Source: Rhodospirillales bacterium (GTDB lineage Bacteria; Pseudomonadota; Alphaproteobacteria; Rhodospirillales; Shumkoniaceae). From it: a DNA stretch of 64,000 bases. A program made the translations under genes and the position numbers. Shown here piece by piece: positions 1 through 7,857 of this stretch. The notes beneath the pieces were generated by a model. The model was not told the DNA's origin, ran no database searches, and saw nothing but the letters and a program-made list of their open reading frames with translations. Every line of letters starts with the position of its first letter. Position 1 is the first letter of the stretch. The stretch lies in NCBI GenBank assembly GCA_018432935.1, contig JAHDSF010000004.1, positions 124,001 to 188,000 of the forward strand, read 5' to 3'.

Positions 1-734
1 AGCTCCTCGATGAGCTGTGCCTTCGGCACCGGGCCGCGCAACACCACGCCGTGGCTCGCGGCCGCCTCCGCCTTGGCGAGCACCGCCTTCATCGCCTCGG
101 CCTTGGCGTCGCCGACGCGGCCGTAGGTTGCGGCCCCGGAAAACACATGGAGCTCGGCGCCCGGCACCCGGGGCCGGATCTCGCCGATCCAGCGGTCGAT
201 CAGCCAGTCCAGCGAGCGCAGCGGGTTGGAGGTGAAGACCGCGCGCGGAGCCGGCGGGGCGGCCGCTGGCACGGCCTGCCGGAATGCCTCGGGGATGCCA
301 TACGGGATCACCTTGCGCCCGCCGTCCGGAGCCCACCGCGGGTAAGTGCCAAGGTGGTAGGCGCCGATGAAGATGATGAGCGGCCGCACCCGCCACAGCT
401 TGGACAGGTAGCGCCACTTCAACAGGTATCCGGCAGGGTTGTGGATCCAGAACGCTTTGCGCCGTGCCCGCGGCAACAGCGGGATCAGCTTGTCGCCACG
501 GTTGGCGATGTAGAGGTCGGCCGTCTCGGGCAGCCCGTCGGCAATAGGTCGCCAGGCGACGCCCTTGTGCTCGATCCTCTGCCGGCACTTGTTGCAGACC
601 ACCACATCGTGGCCGCGGCCGGCAAGCTCCTGCGTCATCGCCACAATCGACGATTCGACGCCTCCCAACGGCCGCTCGTCCGGCGTGCGGCTGTCGAACT
701 CGATGCCGTCGTCGGCAAGAACGATGCGCGCCAA
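1..734 (-). CDS. Glycosyltransferase family 4 (partial, 3' end outside window)
   Basis: Reading the minus strand from 734 gives an open frame to the window edge that has no ATG near its start, so it opens with TTG. The first residues are L-A-R-I-V-L-A-D-D-G-I-E-F, followed by G-G-V-E-S-S, the glycine-rich N-terminal loop of GT-B (GT4-type) glycosyltransferases, and later a Y-G-I-P-E-A-F segment typical of the inter-domain region. A GAGGAG Shine-Dalgarno lies about 9 nt upstream, inside the end of the preceding gene, and the gap to that stop is only 1 nt, so it is the last visible gene of the operon starting at 3133. It probably adds a sugar to the LPS core or another surface glycan in the cytoplasm. 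Donor and acceptor cannot be told. The C-terminal donor-binding motif is mostly beyond the edge. Confidence 0.8.
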   Translation of the reverse strand, partial: MARIVLADDGIEFDSRTPDERPLGGVESSIVAMTQELAGRGHDVVVCNKCRQRIEHKGVAWRPIADGLPETADLYIANRGDKLIPLLPRARRKAFWIHNPAGYLLKWRYLSKLWRVRPLIIFIGAYHLGTYPRWAPDGGRKVIPYGIPEAFRQAVPAAAPPAPRAVFTSNPLRSLDWLIDRWIGEIRPRVPGAELHVFSGAATYGRVGDAKAEAMKAVLAKAEAAASHGVVLRGPVPKAQLIEE

Positions 735-735
735 A

Positions 736-1494
736 CTAGTCCGACTCCTCGACGGCTTTGATGTGGGACAGCAGCGGAAACAGCCCGGCGAACAAGGCTA
801 TGAGGAACCCGTAGCTGCCCTCCTTATACCCCTTCCGCGCGACGTAGCACTTGAAAAAGCGCGAGAAGAAGCGACGCACATTGCCGGCAATCGTGCCCCT
901 CTCGCCGCGCTCGCGCAGGTCGCGGGCGCGGGCGCTCGAATAGGCATCCAGGCGGCGCACCATGTCCGAGACGTCGCGGTCCACATAGTGGTCGAGCCGG
1001 CTCGTCAGCATCGGTCCCTTGCGGCCGCGCCACACCAGGCGCGGATGGACGCGATCGGGTCCCCAGGTCTTGGCGCCCTTGCGGAACAGGCCGGGATAGG
1101 CCGCCTTGCCGAACGAAGCCCCCCAGCCGTGCCGTACCAGGCGGTTGCCGATGTAGTTGTCGACGGGGATCTCGTGCCAGTCGAAGGACGAGCTCGCCAC
1201 CGTCGCGCGGACTTCGTCCGCTAGCGCCGCCGGGACCCGCTCGTCGGCGTCCACCTCGAGAATCCAGCGGCCGCGACAGAAGGCGATGCCGGCGTTCCGC
1301 CGCTCCCCCTCGAGATCCCAGCGGCCGGCAAGGATGCGATCGGTGAAGCGGCGGGCGATCGCCTCGGAGCCGTCGGTGCACTTGTCGAGAACGACCACGA
1401 TCTCGTCGGCGAAGCCGAGGCGGTCCAGGCAATCCGGCAGGCGCGTCTCCTCGTTGTGAGCAACCACCAGCACGGAAAGAACGGGCGCGGTCAT
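736..1494 (-). CDS. Family 2 glycosyltransferase, LPS-core WaaE/KdtX type
   Basis: A 252-residue GT-A glycosyltransferase. It opens with S-V-L-V-V-A-H-N-E-E (residues 7-16) and carries C-T-D-G-S (39-43) and the metal/nucleotide-sugar motif V-D-A-D-E-R-V (81-87), as in WaaE-like enzymes that decorate the LPS inner core. A C-terminal hydrophobic segment (F-L-I-A-L-F-A-G-L-F) suggests membrane association on the cytoplasmic face. The ATG overlaps the TGA of the upstream gene as ATGA, so the two are translationally coupled. The upstream gene is a paralogue of this one that has lost its catalytic residues. The family call is firm. The exact linkage (for example beta-1,4-glucosyl on heptose) is inferred only from the family and from the neighbouring heptosyltransferase. 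Confidence 0.85.
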   Translation of the reverse strand: MTAPVLSVLVVAHNEETRLPDCLDRLGFADEIVVVLDKCTDGSEAIARRFTDRILAGRWDLEGERRNAGIAFCRGRWILEVDADERVPAALADEVRATVASSSFDWHEIPVDNYIGNRLVRHGWGASFGKAAYPGLFRKGAKTWGPDRVHPRLVWRGRKGPMLTSRLDHYVDRDVSDMVRRLDAYSSARARDLRERGERGTIAGNVRRFFSRFFKCYVARKGYKEGSYGFLIALFAGLFPLLSHIKAVEESD

Positions 1495-2174
1495 GCCGAC
1501 TGCTCCTGAGTCGCCTTGACATGCGCGAGCACCGGCGCGAGGGCGGCGCAGATGGCGACGACAAGGCCGATCCGGCCCTCGCGGAAGCCGCCGCGCGCCA
1601 GGTAGGAAGCCAGGAACCCGGTGCAGAAGTCCCGCTGCGCCCGGGCAAGGCTGCCCGCGCCTGCATGTGCCAGGGTGACGGCGCGACGGGTCGCCTCGTG
1701 GTCCAGCCGCCGCAGGAGCGCCGAAATGCTGCCCGCGACGTGCCGCTCGACCGGCCCGCGCAGGCGGGACGAAGGCTTTTGCTCCCCGTCCCGCGGGTAC
1801 AGACACGGCACGGTGGCCGCGGCCAGCGCCGCGGTCCAGCCGCGGCGGACCCAGCGGCCGCCCACCATATTGCGCACCTCGATCGCGTAGGCCGCCGCCG
1901 GAGCGGCGATCGTCGCCAGGATCTCGTCGGCGAGGGGCGGCGGCACCCGCATGTCGGCCGAAAGCCGGAGCAGCCAGGTACCGGCAGGGGCGACGTCCTC
2001 TCCCGGCTGCACCACGCGCGCCCCCGACGCAGCGGCAAGGCGGGCGCTCTCGCCGCCCGGCTCGTCGACCAGCACGATGCGCTCCCCCGCGAACGCAACG
2101 GAAGAGAGGCATTCGGCAAGCCCGGGCACGCCGGGGGCGGCATCGATCAGCACCGAAAGGGCCGGCGCGTTCAC
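1491..2174 (-). CDS. WaaE-like family 2 glycosyltransferase paralogue with lost active-site motifs
   Basis: A 227-residue protein that is collinear with its downstream neighbour: both share V-L at the start, W-L-L/W-I-L before the metal motif, P-P-L-A-D-E-I versus P-A-A-L-A-D-E-V after it, and the same C-terminal hydrophobic tail ending H-V-K-A. The catalytic signatures are gone. The N-E-E block is replaced by A-P-G (13-15), C-T-D-G-S by D-E-P-G-G, and V-D-A-D-E by L-S-A-D-M (71-75), so the first Asp and the Glu of the motif are missing. The GTG start overlaps the TGA of the heptosyltransferase gene (GTGA). The frame is intact and codon use matches the neighbours, so this looks like a maintained pseudoenzyme, possibly a partner of the active paralogue, rather than a fresh pseudogene. 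Confidence 0.75.
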   Translation of the reverse strand: MNAPALSVLIDAAPGVPGLAECLSSVAFAGERIVLVDEPGGESARLAAASGARVVQPGEDVAPAGTWLLRLSADMRVPPPLADEILATIAAPAAAYAIEVRNMVGGRWVRRGWTAALAAATVPCLYPRDGEQKPSSRLRGPVERHVAGSISALLRRLDHEATRRAVTLAHAGAGSLARAQRDFCTGFLASYLARGGFREGRIGLVVAICAALAPVLAHVKATQEQSA

Positions 2175-3133
2175 GCCGCCGTCTCCCGGGTACGCCCCCA
2201 CAATCGCCGGGCTTCGGTTTCCGCCATCTCGACCGTCAGGGTGTCCATCAGGGAATCCGAGCTCTTGGGATCGAAGCGTTCGGGAAAAATGCGGTCGTAG
2301 GGCAGCGCCGTGCGAACCACCGCGCAATGCTCCCCCCACGGCGCGTACAGCAGTTCGGGCGATGGTCCGAACAGGCCGAGGGTGGGAACGCCGACCGCCG
2401 CCGCCAGGTGCATCAGCCCGGAGTCGTTGCCGACATAGAAAGCCGAGCGGACCAGGCAGGCGGCGACAGTCAGGAGGTCGATGGCGCCCACCAGATCGAG
2501 GCGACGGTCGGCCGGAATCGATTCGATCAGGCGCAGCACCGACGGGCGTTCCTCGTCGCGGCCGAAGATCGCGACCCGGGCTCCGGGCAGGATGCCGGCC
2601 GGTCCGGTCAGCCGCTCCACCAGCTCGGCGAAGCGCTCGCTCCGCCACGTCTTGGCGCGCCAGTTGGCGGCGGGTCCGAGCGCCAGCACCGGCCCGTCAT
2701 CGGGGATCAGTCGGGCGGCCCGGGCGCGAGTCGCCGCGCTGATCCAGACCATGGGTGCTGGCGGCCGGTCACGACAGCCGATCGCCTCGGCCATCTTCAC
2801 GACCCGGTGGACCGGCTCCCGGCTGCGTCCCATGCGGTAGGTCCGTCGGCGCGGCAGGAGATACGAGACCGGCGCTTTACGCAGATCGACGACGACGTCC
2901 CACAACGTTCCGCCGCACGAAGCGAGCAGCATCAGCCAGTGCAGGGAAAACACCATCTTCTCCAGCACGATGATGCGCTCGAGCCCGGGCAGGTCGGCGA
3001 ACAGCGGGGCGGCGACGGGACCGCAGGCGACGGTGACGCGAGCCCCGGGATGGCGGCGGATAAGCTCGTCCAGCACGCCGGTCGAAAGCACGGCATCGCC
3101 CAACCGGGTGGCGGTGATGAACAAAATCCTCAT
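2171..3133 (-). CDS. Glycosyltransferase family 9 (LPS heptosyltransferase type)
   Basis: A 320-residue GT-B enzyme of the ADP-heptose:LPS heptosyltransferase family. It starts M-R-I-L-F-I-T-A-T-R-L-G-D-A-V-L-S, the usual N-terminal G-D acceptor-side motif, and has the C-terminal donor motif Y-V-G-N-D-S-G-L-M-H-L-A-A-A followed by G-V-P-T-L-G-L-F-G-P. It would transfer a heptose (or related sugar) to the inner core on the cytoplasmic face. It is the first gene of a four-gene overlapping minus-strand operon and has its own promoter at 3161-3188, with a leader of only about 20 nt. Similarity to WaaC, WaaF or WaaQ cannot be separated here, so no symbol is given. Confidence 0.85.
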   Translation of the reverse strand: MRILFITATRLGDAVLSTGVLDELIRRHPGARVTVACGPVAAPLFADLPGLERIIVLEKMVFSLHWLMLLASCGGTLWDVVVDLRKAPVSYLLPRRRTYRMGRSREPVHRVVKMAEAIGCRDRPPAPMVWISAATRARAARLIPDDGPVLALGPAANWRAKTWRSERFAELVERLTGPAGILPGARVAIFGRDEERPSVLRLIESIPADRRLDLVGAIDLLTVAACLVRSAFYVGNDSGLMHLAAAVGVPTLGLFGPSPELLYAPWGEHCAVVRTALPYDRIFPERFDPKSSDSLMDTLTVEMAETEARRLWGRTRETAA

Positions 3134-3160
3134 GGTCCCAGCATCGCCCGAGCCACCGCG

Positions 3161-3188
3161 TTTATAGAACCCCGAGCGGGTCTTTCAA
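3161..3188 (-). promoter_or_regulatory. Sigma-70-like promoter of the glycosyltransferase operon
   Basis: On the minus strand there is TTGAAA, a 16-nt spacer and TATAAA. The predicted start (about 3154) is roughly 20 nt before the ATG at 3133. It lies just downstream of the rpmB terminator, so it makes the LPS genes independent of rpmB. Confidence 0.6.
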
Positions 3189-3212
3189 GAGAACCTTGCA
3201 GCGGCTCACATG

Positions 3213-3239
3213 AAAAAAGCCCGCCGAGGCGGGCTTTTT
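3213..3239 (-). terminator. Intrinsic terminator after rpmB (bidirectional form)
   Basis: The stem GCCCGC / GCGGGC with loop CGAG is flanked by an A-run at 3213-3218 and a T-run at 3235-3239, so it can end transcripts on either strand. The natural client is rpmB, whose stop lies about 20 nt upstream on the minus strand. Confidence 0.85.
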
Positions 3240-3259
3240 CCTGAACTCTAGGGCCTGGT

Positions 3260-3556
3260 TCAGGCGGCAGCCTGCCGCTTTTCCATCGCCTTCTGGACCC
3301 GCTTCTTCAGCCGCAGCGTCTCCTGGTCGAGATCGAGGTCCGGAGTCGAAAGCAGGTAGGAGTCGATTCCGCCGCGATGCTCGATGGTGCGCAGACCGCG
3401 CGTGCTGACGCGCAACCGGACCTTGCCCAGCACGTCGCTCAACAGCGAGGTCACCTGCAGGTTCGGCAGGAAGCGGCGGCGCGTCTTGTTGTGGGCGTGG
3501 CTCACGTTGTTTCCGGTCTGTACGCCCTTGCCGGAGATCGAGCAGCGCCTGGCCAT
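3260..3556 (-). CDS. rpmB: 50S ribosomal protein L28
   Basis: A 98-residue protein with the L28 hallmark [20 protein letters not shown] followed by [11 protein letters not shown]. The C-terminal extension to about 98 residues, rich in K/R and ending K-R-Q-A-A-A, is usual for alphaproteobacterial L28; enterobacterial forms are about 78. It is monocistronic here, with a promoter at 3622-3650 and a strong terminator at 3213-3239, so rpmG is not linked. Confidence 0.97.
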   Translation of the reverse strand: MARRCSISGKGVQTGNNVSHAHNKTRRRFLPNLQVTSLLSDVLGKVRLRVSTRGLRTIEHRGGIDSYLLSTPDLDLDQETLRLKKRVQKAMEKRQAAA

Positions 3557-3599
3557 TTTCTGTCCCTCTTGAATGCCAAAACAAGGCCGTACCCGCGGG

Positions 3600-3621
3600 G
3601 CGGCCTCCCGGGAGAGGCCGC
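3600..3621. repeat. Inverted repeat in the rpmB leader
   Basis: GCGGCCTC and GAGGCCGC are perfect 8-nt arms around the 6-nt loop CCGGGA. It lies around the predicted rpmB transcription start and about 44-65 nt before the start codon. It could be a leader stem-loop or a weak terminator for the upstream gene; there is no T-run. Confidence 0.5.
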
Positions 3622-3650
3622 TTTGTAAAAGACGGGCGCCGCCGCGTCAA
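3622..3650 (-). promoter_or_regulatory. Sigma-70-like promoter of rpmB
   Basis: On the minus strand there is TTGACG, a 17-nt spacer and TACAAA, a close match with optimal spacing. The predicted start falls near 3615, about 60 nt before the rpmB ATG. Confidence 0.65.
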
Positions 3651-3674
3651 GAGCCCTCGCGCCTTACTCTCGCC

Positions 3675-4058
3675 TTACTCCAGGAAGAGCTTCGGCTCGA
3701 TCGAGAATTTCGGGTGCTTGACGTCGACCACCTCGACCCGGCCGCCGGCGGGCAGGACGAACTCCCAGGCGCCGGGCGACATCCCGCTCTTGTCCGGCAA
3801 TCCGTAGATCGAGAAGGTCAGATTCTCGTTCTTGAGGCCGGTCGGATTGCAGGTGCGGTCGCGCCAGTCGCAGCAGGCCTCCTTGCCGGGCAGCACGTCG
3901 GCCTTATAGCGGAGCCGCGTGCCGTCGGCAGTCAGGATGCGGTCGACGTGAACCCACTTGTTGGAGGCGTTCTTGAGGCAAAAGGCGTTTGCTTGCCCCG
4001 CTGCCGTCAGAGCGACGGCGAGAGTGGCGAGCAGCCGCAGGAAGCCGGCTGTCGGCAT
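3675..4058 (-). CDS. Small exported protein of unknown function
   Basis: The ATG at 4058 has the Shine-Dalgarno-like AGGGGAT 6-8 nt upstream and yields 127 residues beginning with a classical signal peptide (R-L-L-A-T-L-A-V-A-L-T-A-A-G-Q-A-N-A, cleavage after residue ~24). The mature domain of about 100 residues has F-C-L-K-N-A-S, a pair of cysteines in E-A-C-C-D-W followed by R-T-C-N-P, and ends in beta-like strands (W-E-F-V-L-P-A-G-G-R-V-E-V-V-D-V). Four cysteines suggest two disulfides in the periplasm. I do not recognise the family. The frame continues upstream of 4058, but the extra residues would destroy the signal peptide, so that start was rejected. Confidence 0.7.
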   Translation of the reverse strand: MPTAGFLRLLATLAVALTAAGQANAFCLKNASNKWVHVDRILTADGTRLRYKADVLPGKEACCDWRDRTCNPTGLKNENLTFSIYGLPDKSGMSPGAWEFVLPAGGRVEVVDVKHPKFSIEPKLFLE

Positions 4059-4153
4059 GGACGATCCCCTGTTCTTGAAGCACACGTAACATTGTCCAAG
4101 AAGCCTGAAACTTACGGGCCGGTCAACGGGCAAAATATTCCTGACCCAGGAGG

Positions 4154-5989
4154 CTACAAGACCCCCGCATGCATGCCCCTGTTGGGGCCGTCTTCATCGA
4201 ACAAATCCGCGAGATTTCGCATCATCACGCCGCCCAGCTCCTCGGCGTCCACGACCGTCACCGCGCGGCGATAGTACCGCGTAACATCATGCCCGATGCC
4301 GATCGCGGTAAGCTCCACCGGCGAGCGATTCTCGATCCAGGCAATGACCTCGCGCAGGTGGTTCTCGAGATAGTTGCCCGGGTTGGTCGAGAGGGTGGCA
4401 TCGTCGACCGGCGCGCCGTCCGAGATGACCATCAGGATGCGCCGTTCCTCCGGCCGGGCGACGAGTCGCTCGTGCGCCCACAGCAGGGCTTCGCCGTCGA
4501 TGTTCTCCTTGAGCAGGCCCTCGCGCAGCATCAGGCCGAGGTTGCGCCGCGCCCGGCGCCAGGGCTGGTCGGCTGCCTTGTAGACGATGTGGCGAAGATC
4601 GTTCAGGCGCCCCGGGTTCTCACCCTTCCCCTGCGCGACCCACTTCTCGCGCGACTGGCCGCCCTTCCAGGCCCGGGTCGTGAAGCCCAGGATCTCGACC
4701 TTGACCCCGCAGCGCTCGAGCGTGCGCGCCAGCACGTCGGCGCTGATGGCGGCGATCGAGATGGGTCGGCCGCGCATCGATCCGGAATTGTCGATAAGAA
4801 GCGAGACCACGGTGTCGCGGAACTCGCTTTCCTTCTCGATCTTGTAGGACAGCGGGTAGAGCGGATTGGTGACCACGCGGGCTAGCCGGCCGGTGTCGAG
4901 CAGGCCCTCCTCGATGTCGAATTCCCACCACCGGTTCTGGTACGCCAGCAGGCGCCGCTGGAGCCGGTTGGCCAGAGCGGACACGATGCCCTGGAGGTGC
5001 GCCACCTGGGCGTCCAGCTGCCGCCTCAGGTGCGCGAGTTCCTCGGCATCGCACAAGGCATCGGCAGCGACGATCTCGTCGAACTCGCGGGCGAACACCT
5101 GATAGCGGCGCGAGGGGTCCTGGCCGGACGGCCACTCGTTGCGTGGAGATGGCCCGGCGGGGCGCTCATCGCCCGCGGACTCGACGCGGTCGACATCGGC
5201 CTCGCCGTCGGCGGTTTCGGAGTCGTCGGATTCGGTGAAGCTCTCGCCCGCTTCGATCGCCATGTCGCCGCCGGCTTCCGAGGTCGCGCCATAGGCCTCC
5301 GGCTGCTCGAGGCTGTCCTGGCTTTCGTCGCGCTGCTCGTCCTCGCCCTCGGCTTCGTCGACCGGCAGTCCGATGTCGCGCAGGATGCCGCTGGCGGCGC
5401 GGGCGAAACCCTCCTGGTCGGCCGCCAGCTCCCGCAGGCGCGCCAACCCGGCACCTACCTGGGGATCCAGCCACTCGCGCCAAGCCTCGACCATCGGCCT
5501 GGCCGATTCCGGAGGGACCGCGCCGCTCAACACCTCGCGCACCAGAAGGCCGACGGCCCGCGGCATCGTGCCTTCCTCGCGGGTCGTGATGCGATCGTAG
5601 CCGGAGACCCGGCACAGGTCCTCCCACAAGGCGCCGAGGTTCGCCCCCAGACCCGAGTAGCGGGCGGCGCCCAGGCTTTCGATACGAGCCTGCTCGATGG
5701 CGTCGAACACCTCGCGGGCGTCGCGGTTGGCCGGCGCCAGGCGGGCGTGCTTGGCCGGGTCGTGGTAGCGCAGACGGACAGCGACCGCGTCCGCCAACCC
5801 GCGCAGGCGCTGCACGCGTTCCCGCGACAGCTGGCGGCTTGGCGGCGGCAGGCGCACCTCGTTGCCGACAGCGCCGGATGCGCCCTGAACGTAGGCGATA
5901 TTGACGTCCTCGCGGTCGCCGAGCGCCTTGACGGCGGCCGATGTGACCCGCTTCAGCAGATCCTGGGGCTGCTCGTCGCGATCCGCCAC
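4154..5989 (-). CDS. cobT: Cobaltochelatase subunit CobT
   Basis: With CobS and CobN it inserts cobalt into hydrogenobyrinate a,c-diamide in the aerobic cobalamin pathway; CobS/CobT form the AAA+ ATPase part. The GTG at 5989 is preceded by TGAGG and lies 5 nt after the cobS stop, giving 611 residues. The order is an N-terminal helical region, an acidic low-complexity linker (many D/E, about residues 230-310), then a C-terminal von Willebrand A domain with the MIDAS motif [11 protein letters not shown] and later [10 protein letters not shown]. Length and acidic linker match known CobT. No other cob genes are in the window. CobST pairs are often detached from the cobN cluster, so this is not unusual. 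Confidence 0.93.
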   Translation of the reverse strand: MADRDEQPQDLLKRVTSAAVKALGDREDVNIAYVQGASGAVGNEVRLPPPSRQLSRERVQRLRGLADAVAVRLRYHDPAKHARLAPANRDAREVFDAIEQARIESLGAARYSGLGANLGALWEDLCRVSGYDRITTREEGTMPRAVGLLVREVLSGAVPPESARPMVEAWREWLDPQVGAGLARLRELAADQEGFARAASGILRDIGLPVDEAEGEDEQRDESQDSLEQPEAYGATSEAGGDMAIEAGESFTESDDSETADGEADVDRVESAGDERPAGPSPRNEWPSGQDPSRRYQVFAREFDEIVAADALCDAEELAHLRRQLDAQVAHLQGIVSALANRLQRRLLAYQNRWWEFDIEEGLLDTGRLARVVTNPLYPLSYKIEKESEFRDTVVSLLIDNSGSMRGRPISIAAISADVLARTLERCGVKVEILGFTTRAWKGGQSREKWVAQGKGENPGRLNDLRHIVYKAADQPWRRARRNLGLMLREGLLKENIDGEALLWAHERLVARPEERRILMVISDGAPVDDATLSTNPGNYLENHLREVIAWIENRSPVELTAIGIGHDVTRYYRRAVTVVDAEELGGVMMRNLADLFDEDGPNRGMHAGVL

Positions 5990-5994
5990 GGACC

Positions 5995-7002
5995 TCAACC
6001 CGGCAGGTGCGACGCCACCGATTCCGGCAGCTCGCGGCCAAAGCAGCGCTGGTAGTACTCGGCCACCACCGGACGCTCCGCCTCGTCGCACTTGTTGACG
6101 AAGGTGACGCGGAAGGCGAAGCCGATGTCGCCGAAGATGTCAGCGTTCTCGGCCCAGGTGATCACGGTGCGCGGCGACATCACAGTCGAGAGGTCGCCGG
6201 CGACGAAGCCCTTGCGGGTCAGCGACGCGAGTTCGACCATCGCCTCGACCGTGGCCCGTCGTTCAGGCGCCTGGTACCCGGGAACCTTAGCCAGCACGAT
6301 CCGCACCTCGTCGTCGTGCGGCAGGTAGTTGAGGGTGCCGACGATGTTCCAGCGGTCCATCTGTCCCTGGTTGATCTGCTGGGTTCCGTGGTAGAGGCCG
6401 GAGGTATCGCCCAGCCCGATGGTGTTGGTGGTGGCGAACAGACGGAAGAACTTGTGCGGCCGCAACACCCGGTTCTGGTCCAGCAGCGTCAACTTGCCCT
6501 CGACCTCGAGCAGGCGCTGGATCACGAACATCACGTCCGGCCGCCCGGCGTCATACTCATCGAACACCAGTGCGATCGGGTGCTGCAGCGCCCACGGCAG
6601 CATGCCCTCGCGGAACTCGGTGACCTGCTTGCCCTCGCGCAGCACGATGGCATCCTTGCCGATGAGGTCGATACGGCTGATGTGGCTGTCCAGGTTGATG
6701 CGGATGCATCCCCAGTTCAGCCGCGCCGCGACCTGCTCGATGTGCGTCGACTTGCCGGTGCCGTGATAGCCCTGGATGAGGACACGCCGGTTATGGGCGA
6801 ATCCGGCCAGGATGGCGAGCGTGGTGTCGCGGTCGAACTGATAGGCGTCGTCAACGTCGGGAACATACTCCCCCGGCTCGCTGAAGGCTGCGACGACGAG
6901 ATCGCTGTCGATGCCGAACGTCTCGCGGACCGAGACGGAAGTATCGGGCGTATTCAGCGGAAAGCTCAACGCGCTCGTGTCGATGGAGGCGAGCGAAGTC
7001 AT
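5995..7002 (-). CDS. cobS: Cobaltochelatase ATPase subunit CobS
   Basis: A 335-residue AAA+ ATPase of the MoxR-like type, partner of CobT. It contains [12 protein letters not shown], typical of the CobS N-terminus, Walker [11 protein letters not shown], Walker [15 protein letters not shown], and a sensor-like [14 protein letters not shown] hydrolysis drives cobalt insertion by CobN. The ATG at 7002 is preceded by AGGAC; an in-frame ATG further upstream would add about 18 residues without homology. cobT follows after 5 nt, so the two are co-transcribed. Confidence 0.93.
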   Translation of the reverse strand: MTSLASIDTSALSFPLNTPDTSVSVRETFGIDSDLVVAAFSEPGEYVPDVDDAYQFDRDTTLAILAGFAHNRRVLIQGYHGTGKSTHIEQVAARLNWGCIRINLDSHISRIDLIGKDAIVLREGKQVTEFREGMLPWALQHPIALVFDEYDAGRPDVMFVIQRLLEVEGKLTLLDQNRVLRPHKFFRLFATTNTIGLGDTSGLYHGTQQINQGQMDRWNIVGTLNYLPHDDEVRIVLAKVPGYQAPERRATVEAMVELASLTRKGFVAGDLSTVMSPRTVITWAENADIFGDIGFAFRVTFVNKCDEAERPVVAEYYQRCFGRELPESVASHLPG

Positions 7003-7070
7003 GCAATCAAGTCCTGAAGCTGTTTCCGTGTGCCGCATTGTGGCCATATCGGCCCGCGCGCGGGCCCTCG

Positions 7071-7619
7071 TCAAGTGGCCAATTCCGCCATGACGAGGTG
7101 ATACGCCTGGTTGATGCGCTTGAACGCCTCTTCCGACGATTTCGAGCCGCCGTTGGCATCGGGATGGTGACGCTTCACCAACTCCTTGTAGCGCGCCTTC
7201 ACCGCGGCCACCGTCACTGGCGGCACCATGCCAAGCACGTCGAGCGCCTTCTCCCAGGGGGTCCGCGGCGGCTTCTTCTCCTTGGCCGGCTCGCGGAACA
7301 GTCCGAAGGCGTCCCGCAGCGACGAGAGGTCGATGTTGTCGCCGCCGATCGCCCCCAGCGGCCAAGTCGGACGGTTCCAGATCGTATCGCGGCGGATGTC
7401 GGCCTCGACCTCGTCGTCGCTCATGCCCTCGTAATAGTTCCATGCGGCGTTGTACTGGCGCACGTGGTCGAGGCAGAACCAGTAATAGGCATTGAGCTGC
7501 TCGCGCGAACGGGGAGCGCGGAACTCCCCGCGGTGGACGCACCCCGGCCAGTCGCAGCCCCGAGCGGACGGGGCTGCCTCGGAACGGAGGGCACCAAGGG
7601 GTCGACCTCGATAGCGCAT
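7071..7619 (-). CDS. J-domain (DnaJ-like) protein
   Basis: A 182-residue protein whose C-terminal 60 residues form a J domain: [28 protein letters not shown] with the essential H-P-D, and [11 protein letters not shown]. The N-terminal part has a C-x4-C-x3-H-like cluster (C-D-W-P-G-C-V-H) that could bind metal. It should stimulate an Hsp70 ATPase. It lacks the G/F and zinc-finger regions of true DnaJ, so it is a specialised co-chaperone. It lies upstream of cobS with a 68-nt gap, and this placement next to cobST recurs in alphaproteobacteria. The ATG at 7619 was preferred to a TTG at 7655 that adds 12 residues. Confidence 0.85.
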   Translation of the reverse strand: MRYRGRPLGALRSEAAPSARGCDWPGCVHRGEFRAPRSREQLNAYYWFCLDHVRQYNAAWNYYEGMSDDEVEADIRRDTIWNRPTWPLGAIGGDNIDLSSLRDAFGLFREPAKEKKPPRTPWEKALDVLGMVPPVTVAAVKARYKELVKRHHPDANGGSKSSEEAFKRINQAYHLVMAELAT

Positions 7620-7701
7620 GAGGCTATTTATGATGCCGAGCCGGGCCGGTGGCAAGCGACCAGAGTCTTTCCGTGCCCAGAGTTTTCGTTCCGGCAGGTG
7701 G

Positions 7702-7731
7702 TTGACTCCTTCCGCTACATAAAGCCATATT
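7702..7731 (+). promoter_or_regulatory. Candidate sigma-70-like promoter for the 7858 gene
   Basis: TTGACT is followed by CCATAT at 17 nt or CATATT at 18 nt, about 120 nt before the start codon. The rest of the 238-nt divergent gap (7620-7857) is locally AT-rich and shows no further gene. Confidence 0.4.
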
Positions 7732-7857
7732 TGTCGGCAGAATTCGAAACCTGTTTACACCAACGCGCGGTCATGGCAATACAGTCCTGCACACGTAGTC
7801 AGTGACTGCTGTCCGCATAGCGGGTGCCTCACTGCGGATCCAAGTGCCGGGGGTCTC

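Noticed and set aside
5990-7070. Cobalamin riboswitch near cobST
   Set aside because: cobS and cobT are separated by 5 nt and the cobS leader is under 70 nt, with no B12-box-like sequence.
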